Shown here: positions 6,300 through 12,192 of the stretch, in pieces
Layout of the letters: each line of letters starts with the position of its first letter
Numbering within the stretch: position 1 is the stretch's first letter
Source: Spirochaetaceae bacterium
Lineage (GTDB): Bacteria; Spirochaetota; Spirochaetia; Treponematales; Breznakiellaceae
DNA: 12,192 nt
NCBI GenBank assembly: GCA_031280705.1
Contig: JAITGJ010000113.1
Location: forward strand, 1-12,192
Reading direction: 5' to 3'
Notes under the pieces: generated by a model
What the model was told of the DNA's origin: nothing
The model's input: only the letters and a program-made list of their open reading frames with translations
Databases searched by the model: none
Translations under genes and position numbers: made by a program

Positions 6300-6881
6300 C
6301 GCGGGCGGGGCGGGGCGGCTTGTCCCCGCCGTAAACGGGCTGTTCCGGCTCCAGGGCAGGGAGGCCCGTTACCGGCGCGAAAAACCGCGCGGGTTTAACG
6401 CCGTATGGCCGGTTTCTATACAGACCCCCTCCCTTCTCGCCATTGTTGGACGCGTTGTCCGCGCCGCCGCCGGACAGGGGTACGCTTAGGCGGGATGATA
6501 CGCCCCGCGCCCGCTTCGCGGGGGCCGCTGCGGGCCGGATGCGGCGAGGGCATCCCGCTTTTATGGCGCGGGGACCTTTTACCGGCGCGGAAGAAGACGC
6601 GGGCGGCGCATTGTATGGCTGTTTTTTGGCCGCGCCCGGCAACGGCCCGCCCTTGCCGGGTGAATTGACCGCGCCGCCGCCGGAGAGGGTCCCGGTGAAG
6701 CGGGCGGATACGCCGGACGCCGGAAATATTATGCCAACCGGCGGCCTTTTGGGGGCCGGTACGATCCGGTTCGCTCCGTCTGGCGGCGGTGCGCTTCCCC
6801 GCGAAGCCCGGCGGGAAGCGGGACGGCGTTGACGGCGGGCCGTATCCGGCCCGGCCCTAATCGCCAGGCGGTTTCCGCCGC
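6300..6881. other. Gene-free GC-rich region with diverged repeats
   Basis: No convincing gene. A minus-strand frame (6289-6933) and a plus-strand frame (open 6335-6832, no ATG near its beginning) are both long, but in DNA this GC-rich they are expected by chance, both products are low-complexity Gly/Pro/Ala/Arg, and the minus frame overlaps the HAD gene. The region holds the 210-bp-offset repeat listed separately. It lies between convergent genes ending at 6299 (+) and 6882 (-). A short GC hairpin at 6309-6330 follows the plus-strand gene but has no T run. Confidence 0.6.
6371..6715. repeat. Two diverged direct repeats of about 135 bp, offset 210 bp
   Basis: Bases 6371-6505 align without gaps to 6581-6715, with about 86 of 135 positions identical by hand count. 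Shared landmarks are ACCGGCGCG (6371 and 6581), GTATGGC, and GCGCCGCCGCCGGA (6461 and 6671). The offset is a multiple of three, so a 70-residue repeat appears in any open frame. The plus frame keeps T-G-A, A-G, Y-G-x-F-L, A-P-P-P and D-T-P; the minus frame keeps G-V-S, L-S-G-G-G-A and A-P-V. Differences are spread evenly over codon positions, so coding is not supported for the plus frame I counted. Confidence 0.75.
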
Positions 6882-7679
6882 CTACGCTTTCCCACAGAAG
6901 AGCGCCGCGATTTCCGCGAACCCCTCGCCGCATTCTTTCTCCGCGACAAAGGCCGGATAGCGGCTAATAAGGCCCCGGTAGCGGTGTATGTTGGCCACGG
7001 CGCAGGACAGGGGAAAGCGCGCGAACATCGGCTCATCATTGGGGCTGTCCCCCACAAACACCACCTGGCCGTCATCCGCGCCGCCGGTCCAGCCGAAGCG
7101 GCGGCGCAAGAACCGTTCGGCCATGGAAAGTTTGTCGTAATCCCCGGCCCACACATTGACATGAATGGATGAAACCCTGGCGAAGAGGCCCGCCTCCACG
7201 GCAAGCGCGCGGACCCGCTCCGCGTCCGCAAGGGAGAGCGCCGGTTCCTCTTCGGCAAAGTCCAGCGCCAGATCGAACATACGGGAAAATTGATCCTTTG
7301 CCACGCGCAGTCCCGGCACTTCCGCGCGGGCGCGTTCCCAAAGCCGCGCGAGGGTAGGGGAATTGTTTTTTATGGCGTGGGGATGGAATTCCTGCCTGAG
7401 GATGGGCCGCCCGCCCTCCGGGCGTTCCTCCCAAAAGGCAAGCGCCCCGTTTTCGCCGATAACGCCGTCCACGGGCCATTCGCGGGCAATCAGGTCGCAC
7501 CAGCCCGCGGGCCGTCCGGTAACGGGTATTACCCGGAAACCGGCCCCGTGCAGGTCCCAGAGGCTGGCGTAGGCCGCCGCGGAAAGTTTGCCGTCCCGGG
7601 TCAGGGTGTCGTCAATGTCCATAAGGATAAAACGAACAGCGGCCTTTTGGGCCGCTGTCAGTTGATGAACAGGCGTCAT
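6882..7679 (-). CDS. HAD-superfamily phosphatase (Cof/SPP-like, subfamily IIB)
   Basis: 265 residues, a soluble Mg-dependent phosphohydrolase. Motif I is DIDDT at 21-25 (nucleophile D21, general acid/base D23), motif II is the Thr in VTGR (T54), motif III is K183, and motif IV is GDSPNDEPM at 210-218 (D211, D215). The C2-type cap lies between motifs II and III, about 80-180, which places it with sugar-phosphate phosphatases of the Cof and sucrose/mannosyl-3-phosphoglycerate phosphatase kind. The actual substrate cannot be read from the sequence. The ATG at 7679 is 10 bases after the stop of the SPOR-domain gene, with only a weak purine-rich site upstream, so it is probably expressed from that gene's transcript. 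Confidence 0.9.
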   Translation of the reverse strand: MTPVHQLTAAQKAAVRFILMDIDDTLTRDGKLSAAAYASLWDLHGAGFRVIPVTGRPAGWCDLIAREWPVDGVIGENGALAFWEERPEGGRPILRQEFHPHAIKNNSPTLARLWERARAEVPGLRVAKDQFSRMFDLALDFAEEEPALSLADAERVRALAVEAGLFARVSSIHVNVWAGDYDKLSMAERFLRRRFGWTGGADDGQVVFVGDSPNDEPMFARFPLSCAVANIHRYRGLISRYPAFVAEKECGEGFAEIAALFCGKA

Positions 7680-7689
7680 GCGGGCGCGC

Positions 7690-9537
7690 TTATTCTTCCC
7701 GGATGATCACTTCACGAAAGCCCGCCGCGCCAAGGAGCCGGGCAACTTCGGTCATGTCGGGGGCGCGTATTCCGGCAAGAACCACGCGGTACACATCGCC
7801 GTAGCGTTCATACGCGGGGTTAAACCCGGCGCGTACCAGATGATCAAACGCTTCCCGCGCATTGTTCACATCGCGGTACGCCCCCACCTGGACCCGGTAG
7901 GTCCGGCCGCTGTTCACCGGGGGCATGGATGGCCGTACCAGCGCCGGGGGCCGGGAATAATCCATTACCTGCTGCGGGGCGGGCCGTACCACGGGCGCGG
8001 GCTGCTGCGGGGGCGCGGACCAGGGCTGGGCCTGTCCGGTCCACGCGTTCTGCTGCTGCGGCCAGCCCGCTTGCGGCTGTTGCTGCGGTACGGGCGGCGC
8101 GCTTTGCTGCGGCCAGTACTGCGGCGGCGCCTGCTGTACCTGCGGCGGCGTCATTTGTACCTGCGACTGGGGCGGCTGCTGTACCGGCGGCGCGCTTTGC
8201 GGTTCCTGCGGCACATTGGAATAGGTATACGTAGGCCGCTGGGCGCCGCCGCTTTCGCTGCCGGGCGTGGTATAAATCGGGATTACCATGATATTCGGCG
8301 TCAGGGTTGTTGAGGTCGAATTCTGCGGCTGGGGCGGCTGTTGCGCAACCACCGTCGCGCCCATCATGGACGGCGCAACCGGCTGGGACACCGGGGCGCT
8401 TGCCGGCTGGGACACCGGGGTATTTGCCGGCTGGGAAGTCGGCGTATTGGTTGACGTCGTGTTGGGCGACGTGGTGGTAACCGGCGCGGTCGTGGTATTC
8501 GGCGCGGGAGACACAATCGCCGGGTTGGACGATGTGGACGGATTCGTCGAAGTTGACGGGTTCGACGAAGTAGTCGGCGCCGGGTTGGACGATGTGGACG
8601 GATTCGACGACGTAGACGGCGCCGGATTCGAGGATGTTGAGGACGCCGGGTTGGACGACGTGGACGTGGTAGGCGCAATAATCGGCGTCAAACTGGTCGC
8701 ACTGCGATCCGCCCCCAAACGGGAGGCCGGGGAGGAGGAATTTGTCGTGCTGGGAAGCCACATAACTCCTCCGTTCCCGTCGTCGTATGGAAGCCAGCCC
8801 TGCCCGCTGTTCCCGCCCCCCTCGTAGAAGGGCTGCGGCGGGTAATAGGGCGGATAGATAATCGTAATCCGTTCCGGGCCGTTGTCTGTAACCGGCGCGG
8901 GCGCGGGGGCCGGCGCGGGTTCCTGGGCAAGCACCGGCTCAGGCGGCGGCGTATAAACGGGCCGCGGTTCTGGCTCGGGCGCAGGGGGCGCGGGGGCCGG
9001 TTCGGGAGCAGGCTCCGGCTCAGGCTCCGGCTCAGGCTCCGGTTCGGGCGGCGGCGGCGCGGGCGCAGGCTCCGGTTCAGGAGCAGGCTCCGGCGCGGGT
9101 TCGGGTTCGGGAACAGGCTCGGGACGGGGTTCCTCGCGGACCGGTTCACGGACTGGTTCTTCAACAGGAATATTTTCAACTTCGGGCGGCGGCGTGCTGT
9201 CCCGGGTAGGCCGGTTTTGGACAACTTCGAGCGTTACGCTTCCGCCGGAAGTAAGGCCGATGGCGCTTGCGAGTGAAGGCGATATATTGGTGATGCGTTC
9301 GGCGGTTGCCGGAATACGCTGGGCAACGGTCGCGGTTGTCTTCTGCTCATTGGAATTATTTGTTACCTGGACCTGGGTGCCCAAAGGGAGACTGGGGTGG
9401 GCGATTGAAAGCCCCGGCGCATCCAGATCCGTCGTTGCCGGACCGGTCTGCCGGAAATTCCGCACCGATTGGGCAAAAAGCGGGGACCCCAAAAAAAGCA
9501 ATACAAGAAAAGCTGTTAAAGCTTGTTTGATTTTCAT
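7690..9537 (-). CDS. Secreted RlpA-like/SPOR-domain protein with long low-complexity linkers
   Basis: 615 residues. Residues 1-22 are a signal peptide ending LFAQ. Residues about 38-106 resemble the double-psi beta-barrel of RlpA (SIAHPSLPLGTQVQVTN is the conserved core). Next are a Pro-Glu/Pro-Ala region (about 118-216), a Tyr-Pro patch, a Ser-Asn-Pro/Thr repeat region (about 292-370), a Pro-Gln region (about 400-525), and a C-terminal SPOR domain (about 545-614, YRVQVGAY to VIIREE) that in known proteins binds denuded septal glycan. RlpA enzymes carry an NDRGPF-type acid motif; the matching segment here, 72-90, reads AQRIPATAERITNISPSLA and lacks it, so a lytic activity is doubtful. AAGGGG lies 8 bases before the ATG. 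The product is likely periplasmic, acting at the cell wall or division site. Confidence 0.85.
   Translation of the reverse strand: MKIKQALTAFLVLLFLGSPLFAQSVRNFRQTGPATTDLDAPGLSIAHPSLPLGTQVQVTNNSNEQKTTATVAQRIPATAERITNISPSLASAIGLTSGGSVTLEVVQNRPTRDSTPPPEVENIPVEEPVREPVREEPRPEPVPEPEPAPEPAPEPEPAPAPPPPEPEPEPEPEPEPAPEPAPAPPAPEPEPRPVYTPPPEPVLAQEPAPAPAPAPVTDNGPERITIIYPPYYPPQPFYEGGGNSGQGWLPYDDGNGGVMWLPSTTNSSSPASRLGADRSATSLTPIIAPTTSTSSNPASSTSSNPAPSTSSNPSTSSNPAPTTSSNPSTSTNPSTSSNPAIVSPAPNTTTAPVTTTSPNTTSTNTPTSQPANTPVSQPASAPVSQPVAPSMMGATVVAQQPPQPQNSTSTTLTPNIMVIPIYTTPGSESGGAQRPTYTYSNVPQEPQSAPPVQQPPQSQVQMTPPQVQQAPPQYWPQQSAPPVPQQQPQAGWPQQQNAWTGQAQPWSAPPQQPAPVVRPAPQQVMDYSRPPALVRPSMPPVNSGRTYRVQVGAYRDVNNAREAFDHLVRAGFNPAYERYGDVYRVVLAGIRAPDMTEVARLLGAAGFREVIIREE
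8521..8664 (-). repeat. Degenerate Ser-Asn-Pro coding repeats
   Basis: This part of the SPOR gene encodes residues 292-339, a chain of [ST]-S-[ST]-N-P units such as TSSNPAPSTSSNPSTSSNP. At DNA level 8578-8607 is an imperfect direct copy of the sequence at 8518-8547. The repetition leaves the two other frames open as acidic or arginine-rich chains, which are not genes. Length variation between strains is likely. Confidence 0.8.
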
Positions 9538-9690
9538 AGCTCCTTCCCCTTCAGCTTACAGTCCCTCGCCATTTTGTTCAAGCCCCCTCATCTCGTGGTA
9601 TCACGGTCCGGCCTTCCCAAGAAGACGGATCGAGAACACGTCTATAAGGAAAATTTCGGCAAAAACCGTTAAAACTTGAGCATACCGCCC

Positions 9691-9723
9691 AAAAACGGGA
9701 AAATCCCCTTCAAAATTCCCCGT
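9691..9723 (-). terminator. Probable intrinsic terminator after the symporter gene
   Basis: On the minus strand an 8-bp stem (ACGGGGAA with TTTTCCCGT, one G-U pair) is followed by five T. It lies about 80 bases past the symporter stop at 9803. The remainder of the gap 9538-9802 is AT-rich in its middle and should hold the promoter of the SPOR gene, but no box pair there is convincing. Confidence 0.45.
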
Positions 9724-9802
9724 TTGCCCGCGATTATCCCGGCATCAGAGGCCGGGCGCGGCGCGCAGGGAAACACCAGAACCGCCTCCCCGCGTCAATA
9801 CG

Positions 9803-11215
9803 CTAGTATTTCCGTGAAAGCAGCCGCTCCGCTTCCTCCCGGCTGATTTGGTTCTGGTTGCACTTCGCCATGATCTGTACATCTTTATCGCGCAGTTTGT
9901 ACCGGAACAGTACCGGCAGGCACAGCACCATGCCGATAACCGGGAACAGCAGGCTGATGTTCCAAAGGCCCCGGGCCGTATGCTCCGGCAGCGGCGCGGA
10001 AAGGGAACCGTCGTATCCCACCAGGGTAAGCGCGATGCCGCCCAGCGCGCCGGAAACCGCTCCCATCATTTTGGTTGCGAATGTCTGAATGGAAAAGGTG
10101 ATCCCTTCGGCGCGTTTCCCCGTTTTGTAGTTTCCGTACTCCACGCAGTCGGCGGCAAACATAAAACCCATCACCATGGAGAATCCCCCGCCGATGCCGC
10201 GCAGCGCGCCCAGCGTAAAGTACACCGTAAGATTCCGGTAGCCCGCGAAATACCCAAAAACGCTGAACACAATATTGATGATAAGCCCTGTTACGAACAG
10301 GTGAAATTTATCCACCTTTTTGGAAAGGGCGGGCAGGAAAATGGATACGATCAGCATCGGCACGATGAAGACCAGCATCTGGACAGGGATCATGTGTTCT
10401 CCGCCCAGAAAATACTTTGCGACATAATTTCCTGTTGTCATGCTGGTATTGGTCAGGTTGTAAATGATGTTGCTCAGGTAAAAAATCAAAAGGTACTTGT
10501 TGTGAAACAGATAATTCACAATGTCCCGGAGCGTTACCGCCGGGGCGTTTTTGTCAACAAACCGTTCCTTCGCAAAAATATTGATGGGCAGCATTACCAA
10601 AAACGCGATGATCGCAAGGATGATCGCGGCGGTAAGCCAGCCCCGCGCCATAACCAGCGGCATAACCATAATGCTGAGCACCACCATGGCGATGGTGGCG
10701 GCAACGCGCCCAATGGCGATGAGCGTGGTACGTTCCTGAATATTGTTGGTCATTGCCGTGGCGAGCGCGAAAATGGGAACGTCGCAGATGGTGTAGAGCA
10801 TCCCGAACAGGATATAGGTCGCCGCCGCGTAGCCGATTTTTGCCGTGGGCGAAAACCCTTCCGGCAGGGCAAAGATCGCGATGGTGGCGATGGGGATAAA
10901 AAACGTGGAAATCGCTATCCAGGGCTTAAATTTCCCGCTTTTAAGGTGGGACTTGTCCACAATTACGCCGAACATGGGATCGTTTACCGCGTCCCAGACC
11001 CGCGCCACGAGAAAAATAATTCCCACCGCCGCCGGGGCGATAAAGCGGTAATCGGTATAGAACAGCATTAAAAATTGCATGACAAAGAGGTAAAAAATAT
11101 TCTGCCCGACAAAATACGCGCCATAGGAAATGCGTTCCGGTATGGACGTATGAAAAATTTCTTTCAGAGCGGGACGATTGTCCGGCCCTGCCGTTTGACG
11201 AGATACATCTGCCAT
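9803..11215 (-). CDS. GPH-family sugar:cation symporter (MFS, MelB-like)
   Basis: 470 residues, a polytopic inner-membrane carrier with many hydrophobic helices, as expected for the 12-helix glycoside-pentoside-hexuronide:cation symporters. The family block WDAVNDPMFG at 74-83, followed by D87 and KFKPWI (95-100), is the MelB-type loop after helix 2; D75 and D79 are placed like the cation-site acidic residues. A second family block is DCVEYGNYKTGKRAEG in the C-terminal half. The ATG at 11215 has AAGGGG 6 bases upstream. It lies downstream of a GH3 glycosidase on the same strand, so it probably imports a released sugar or a glycoside. The substrate cannot be named, and the sodium or proton coupling is inferred from the family. 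Confidence 0.92.
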   Translation of the reverse strand: MADVSRQTAGPDNRPALKEIFHTSIPERISYGAYFVGQNIFYLFVMQFLMLFYTDYRFIAPAAVGIIFLVARVWDAVNDPMFGVIVDKSHLKSGKFKPWIAISTFFIPIATIAIFALPEGFSPTAKIGYAAATYILFGMLYTICDVPIFALATAMTNNIQERTTLIAIGRVAATIAMVVLSIMVMPLVMARGWLTAAIILAIIAFLVMLPINIFAKERFVDKNAPAVTLRDIVNYLFHNKYLLIFYLSNIIYNLTNTSMTTGNYVAKYFLGGEHMIPVQMLVFIVPMLIVSIFLPALSKKVDKFHLFVTGLIINIVFSVFGYFAGYRNLTVYFTLGALRGIGGGFSMVMGFMFAADCVEYGNYKTGKRAEGITFSIQTFATKMMGAVSGALGGIALTLVGYDGSLSAPLPEHTARGLWNISLLFPVIGMVLCLPVLFRYKLRDKDVQIMAKCNQNQISREEAERLLSRKY

Positions 11216-11229
11216 AGTTCACCCCTTGC

Positions 11230-11261
11230 GGCTTTTTCAAAACACCCGCGTTGAAAAAGCC
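11230..11261 (-). promoter_or_regulatory. Perfect 11-bp inverted repeat just before the symporter ribosome binding site
   Basis: GGCTTTTTCAA at 11230-11240 pairs with TTGAAAAAGCC at 11251-11261 around a 10-base loop, ending 2 bases from the AAGGGG ribosome binding site (minus sense). A third copy of CCGGCTTTTTCA sits at 11319-11330 across the end of the GH3 gene. It could be a repressor operator or an mRNA hairpin that gates translation; its lack of a following T run argues against a terminator. A possible -10 (TATTAT, minus strand, about 11266-11271) lies just upstream without a clear -35. Confidence 0.5.
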
Positions 11262-11273
11262 GGTCTATAATAC

Positions 11274-11304
11274 GGGAAAACCCGGCCTCACGCCGGGTTT
11301 TCCC
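11274..11304. terminator. Strong bidirectional intrinsic terminator after the GH3 gene
   Basis: Bases 11274-11286 and 11292-11304 form a perfect 13-bp stem with a 5-base loop. The inner part is CCCGGC/GCCGGG flanked by AAAA and TTTT, giving the A-tract/T-tract form that works in both directions. It is 24 bases past the GH3 stop, so most GH3 transcripts should end here and the symporter would need its own promoter or readthrough. Confidence 0.85.
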
Positions 11305-11327
11305 TGCCGGCATTGCCGCCGGCTTTT

Positions 11328-12192
11328 TCACTTTTTCTTTTTTGCCATTCTGAAAGACAGCTTCAGGCCGGCAAACGGTTTTTTGTTGAGCACGTCAACC
11401 ATGGCGTTGATCACCGGCTGGGAAACTTCGCCCATCATGCCGAGTCCCCGGAGGGGAAGGTCTCCCAGCATTTTTTCTACCATGAGCCGCATATCGCCCG
11501 CAGCCTCGCCGCCAAACGTTTGGGCAATATTCTTCTCCGCTTCCGCGAGAATGTACCGCCCCAGTTTGGTGTCCTGTATTTCGGAGAGCGTTGTGTTTAT
11601 GGTGTAGGGTTCGCCGGGAAGACGCGCGGACGGCGGAAGCGGACGGCCGTAAACCGCCTCAAACGCCCTGTCCCCGATAACGAGGTTTTTTCCCGCGCCG
11701 ATGGCGCCGCCGGCATAATAGTCCGGAGCGGCCGCGGGAAGGTTTTCATACAGTGATTCACTGCCGTCTCCGGATACCGTTACCGCCGCGCGGAGCGCAA
11801 TGTCCGCGCTGGAAACGCCCAACTCTATTTCGTAATCGCCGCCCTCCACGGCCCACGCTTTTTTATAGGCGTTGAAGTAGGCAAAACTCCGCCCGTACAG
11901 GGGAATGGTTACCTGTTTGGTTTCGCCCGCTTTCAAAAATACCTTTTTCCAGCCGCGGAGTTCCCGCAGGGGCCGGGGCACCCACTTTTCTTTCGCGGCC
12001 ACATAAACCTGCGGAACCGCCGCGCCGTCACGCGTCCCGGTGTTGGTAACGCTGAAACTTGCCTCAAGAACCGGCGCGCCGCCATCGTCTCCCGTGGGAC
12101 TTACGGCGGGCATTATCGACGCCGCGCTGAGGGCCAAATCGTGATAACTAAAATTGGTATAGGAAAGACCGAAGCCAAACGGCCACGCGGGG
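11328..12192 (-). CDS. Glycoside hydrolase family 3 (beta-glucosidase-like), C-terminal part
   Basis: The 3' end of a longer gene; the frame runs off the window's right edge (complete codons from 12191), leaving 287 visible residues. The visible start WPFGFGLSYTNFSY is the classic GH3 block that precedes the fibronectin-III-like domain. That domain spans about 35-125, with SVTNTGTRDGAAVPQVYV and a PRPLRELRGWKKVFL segment. A further helical C-terminal extension of about 145 residues follows, ending in a basic KKKK tail and containing INTTLSEIQDT; similar tails occur in some GH3 enzymes. The catalytic domains are outside the window, so specificity (beta-glucoside, beta-xyloside or other) is unknown. 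An internal TTG at 12137 is not the start. Confidence 0.9.
   Translation of the reverse strand, partial: PAWPFGFGLSYTNFSYHDLALSAASIMPAVSPTGDDGGAPVLEASFSVTNTGTRDGAAVPQVYVAAKEKWVPRPLRELRGWKKVFLKAGETKQVTIPLYGRSFAYFNAYKKAWAVEGGDYEIELGVSSADIALRAAVTVSGDGSESLYENLPAAAPDYYAGGAIGAGKNLVIGDRAFEAVYGRPLPPSARLPGEPYTINTTLSEIQDTKLGRYILAEAEKNIAQTFGGEAAGDMRLMVEKMLGDLPLRGLGMMGEVSQPVINAMVDVLNKKPFAGLKLSFRMAKKKK

Noticed and set aside
6309..6330. GC hairpin after the gene ending at 6299
   Set aside because: A 7-bp stem with an 8-base loop but no T run, so it is not called a terminator.
8288..8827. Plus-strand acidic frame rich in Asp-Asp-Val-Asp
   Set aside because: Antisense shadow of the Ser-Asn-Pro repeats of the SPOR gene, whose signal peptide and SPOR domain show that the minus frame is the real one.
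9848..11071. Plus-strand 407-residue frame
   Set aside because: It lies antisense to the GPH symporter, is His/Arg/Gln-rich without domains, and the minus frame has clear transporter motifs.

Overview
The window looks like chromosomal DNA from a fairly GC-rich, host-associated spirochaete, probably a Treponema of the termite-gut or other gut type. This is inferred from the mix of genes, the -35/-10 promoter style with ATGs just after the -10 box, the Treponema-like hypothetical families and the long homopolymeric C tract. No rRNA or other taxonomic marker is present, so the assignment is tentative. I see no transposase, phage, CRISPR, tRNA or rRNA.

Layout. 1-111: intergenic hairpins that can pair in alternative ways. 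240-734 (+): O6-alkylguanine-DNA alkyltransferase (ogt). 822-1816 (+): a strong promoter, a very short ATG leader, an uninterrupted run of 21 C, and an AT-rich gene for an unknown membrane or exported protein. The leader and the long ORF lie on either side of the C run and are out of register by one base, the arrangement expected of a phase-variable contingency gene. 1858-4985 (-): a compact run of OppD-like ATPase, OppF-like ATPase and an RlmM-like 23S rRNA 2'-O-methyltransferase. 5129-6299 (+), divergent from that run: two overlapping genes, the first holding thirteen 21-bp repeats that encode a heptapeptide array, the second an uncharacterised spirochaete-type protein. 6300-6881: no confident gene, but two diverged copies of a 135-bp sequence 210 bp apart. 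6882-9537 (-): a HAD phosphatase gene downstream of a large secreted protein with a degenerate RlpA-like barrel, long low-complexity linkers and a C-terminal SPOR domain. 9803-12192 (-): a GPH-family sugar:cation symporter and the 3' end of a glycoside hydrolase family 3 gene, separated by a very good intrinsic terminator.

Functionally, the right end suggests use of oligosaccharides or glycosides (GH3 hydrolysis plus sugar symport). The centre combines peptide-type ABC ATPases with an rRNA modification enzyme, and the SPOR protein belongs to the peptidoglycan or septum machinery. The most unusual items are the poly-C locus at 858-1816, the heptapeptide-repeat gene at 5129-5647, and the recurring arrangement in which the first ATG sits 7 to 9 bases after the -10 box (858, 4985, 5129), which would give leaderless mRNAs.
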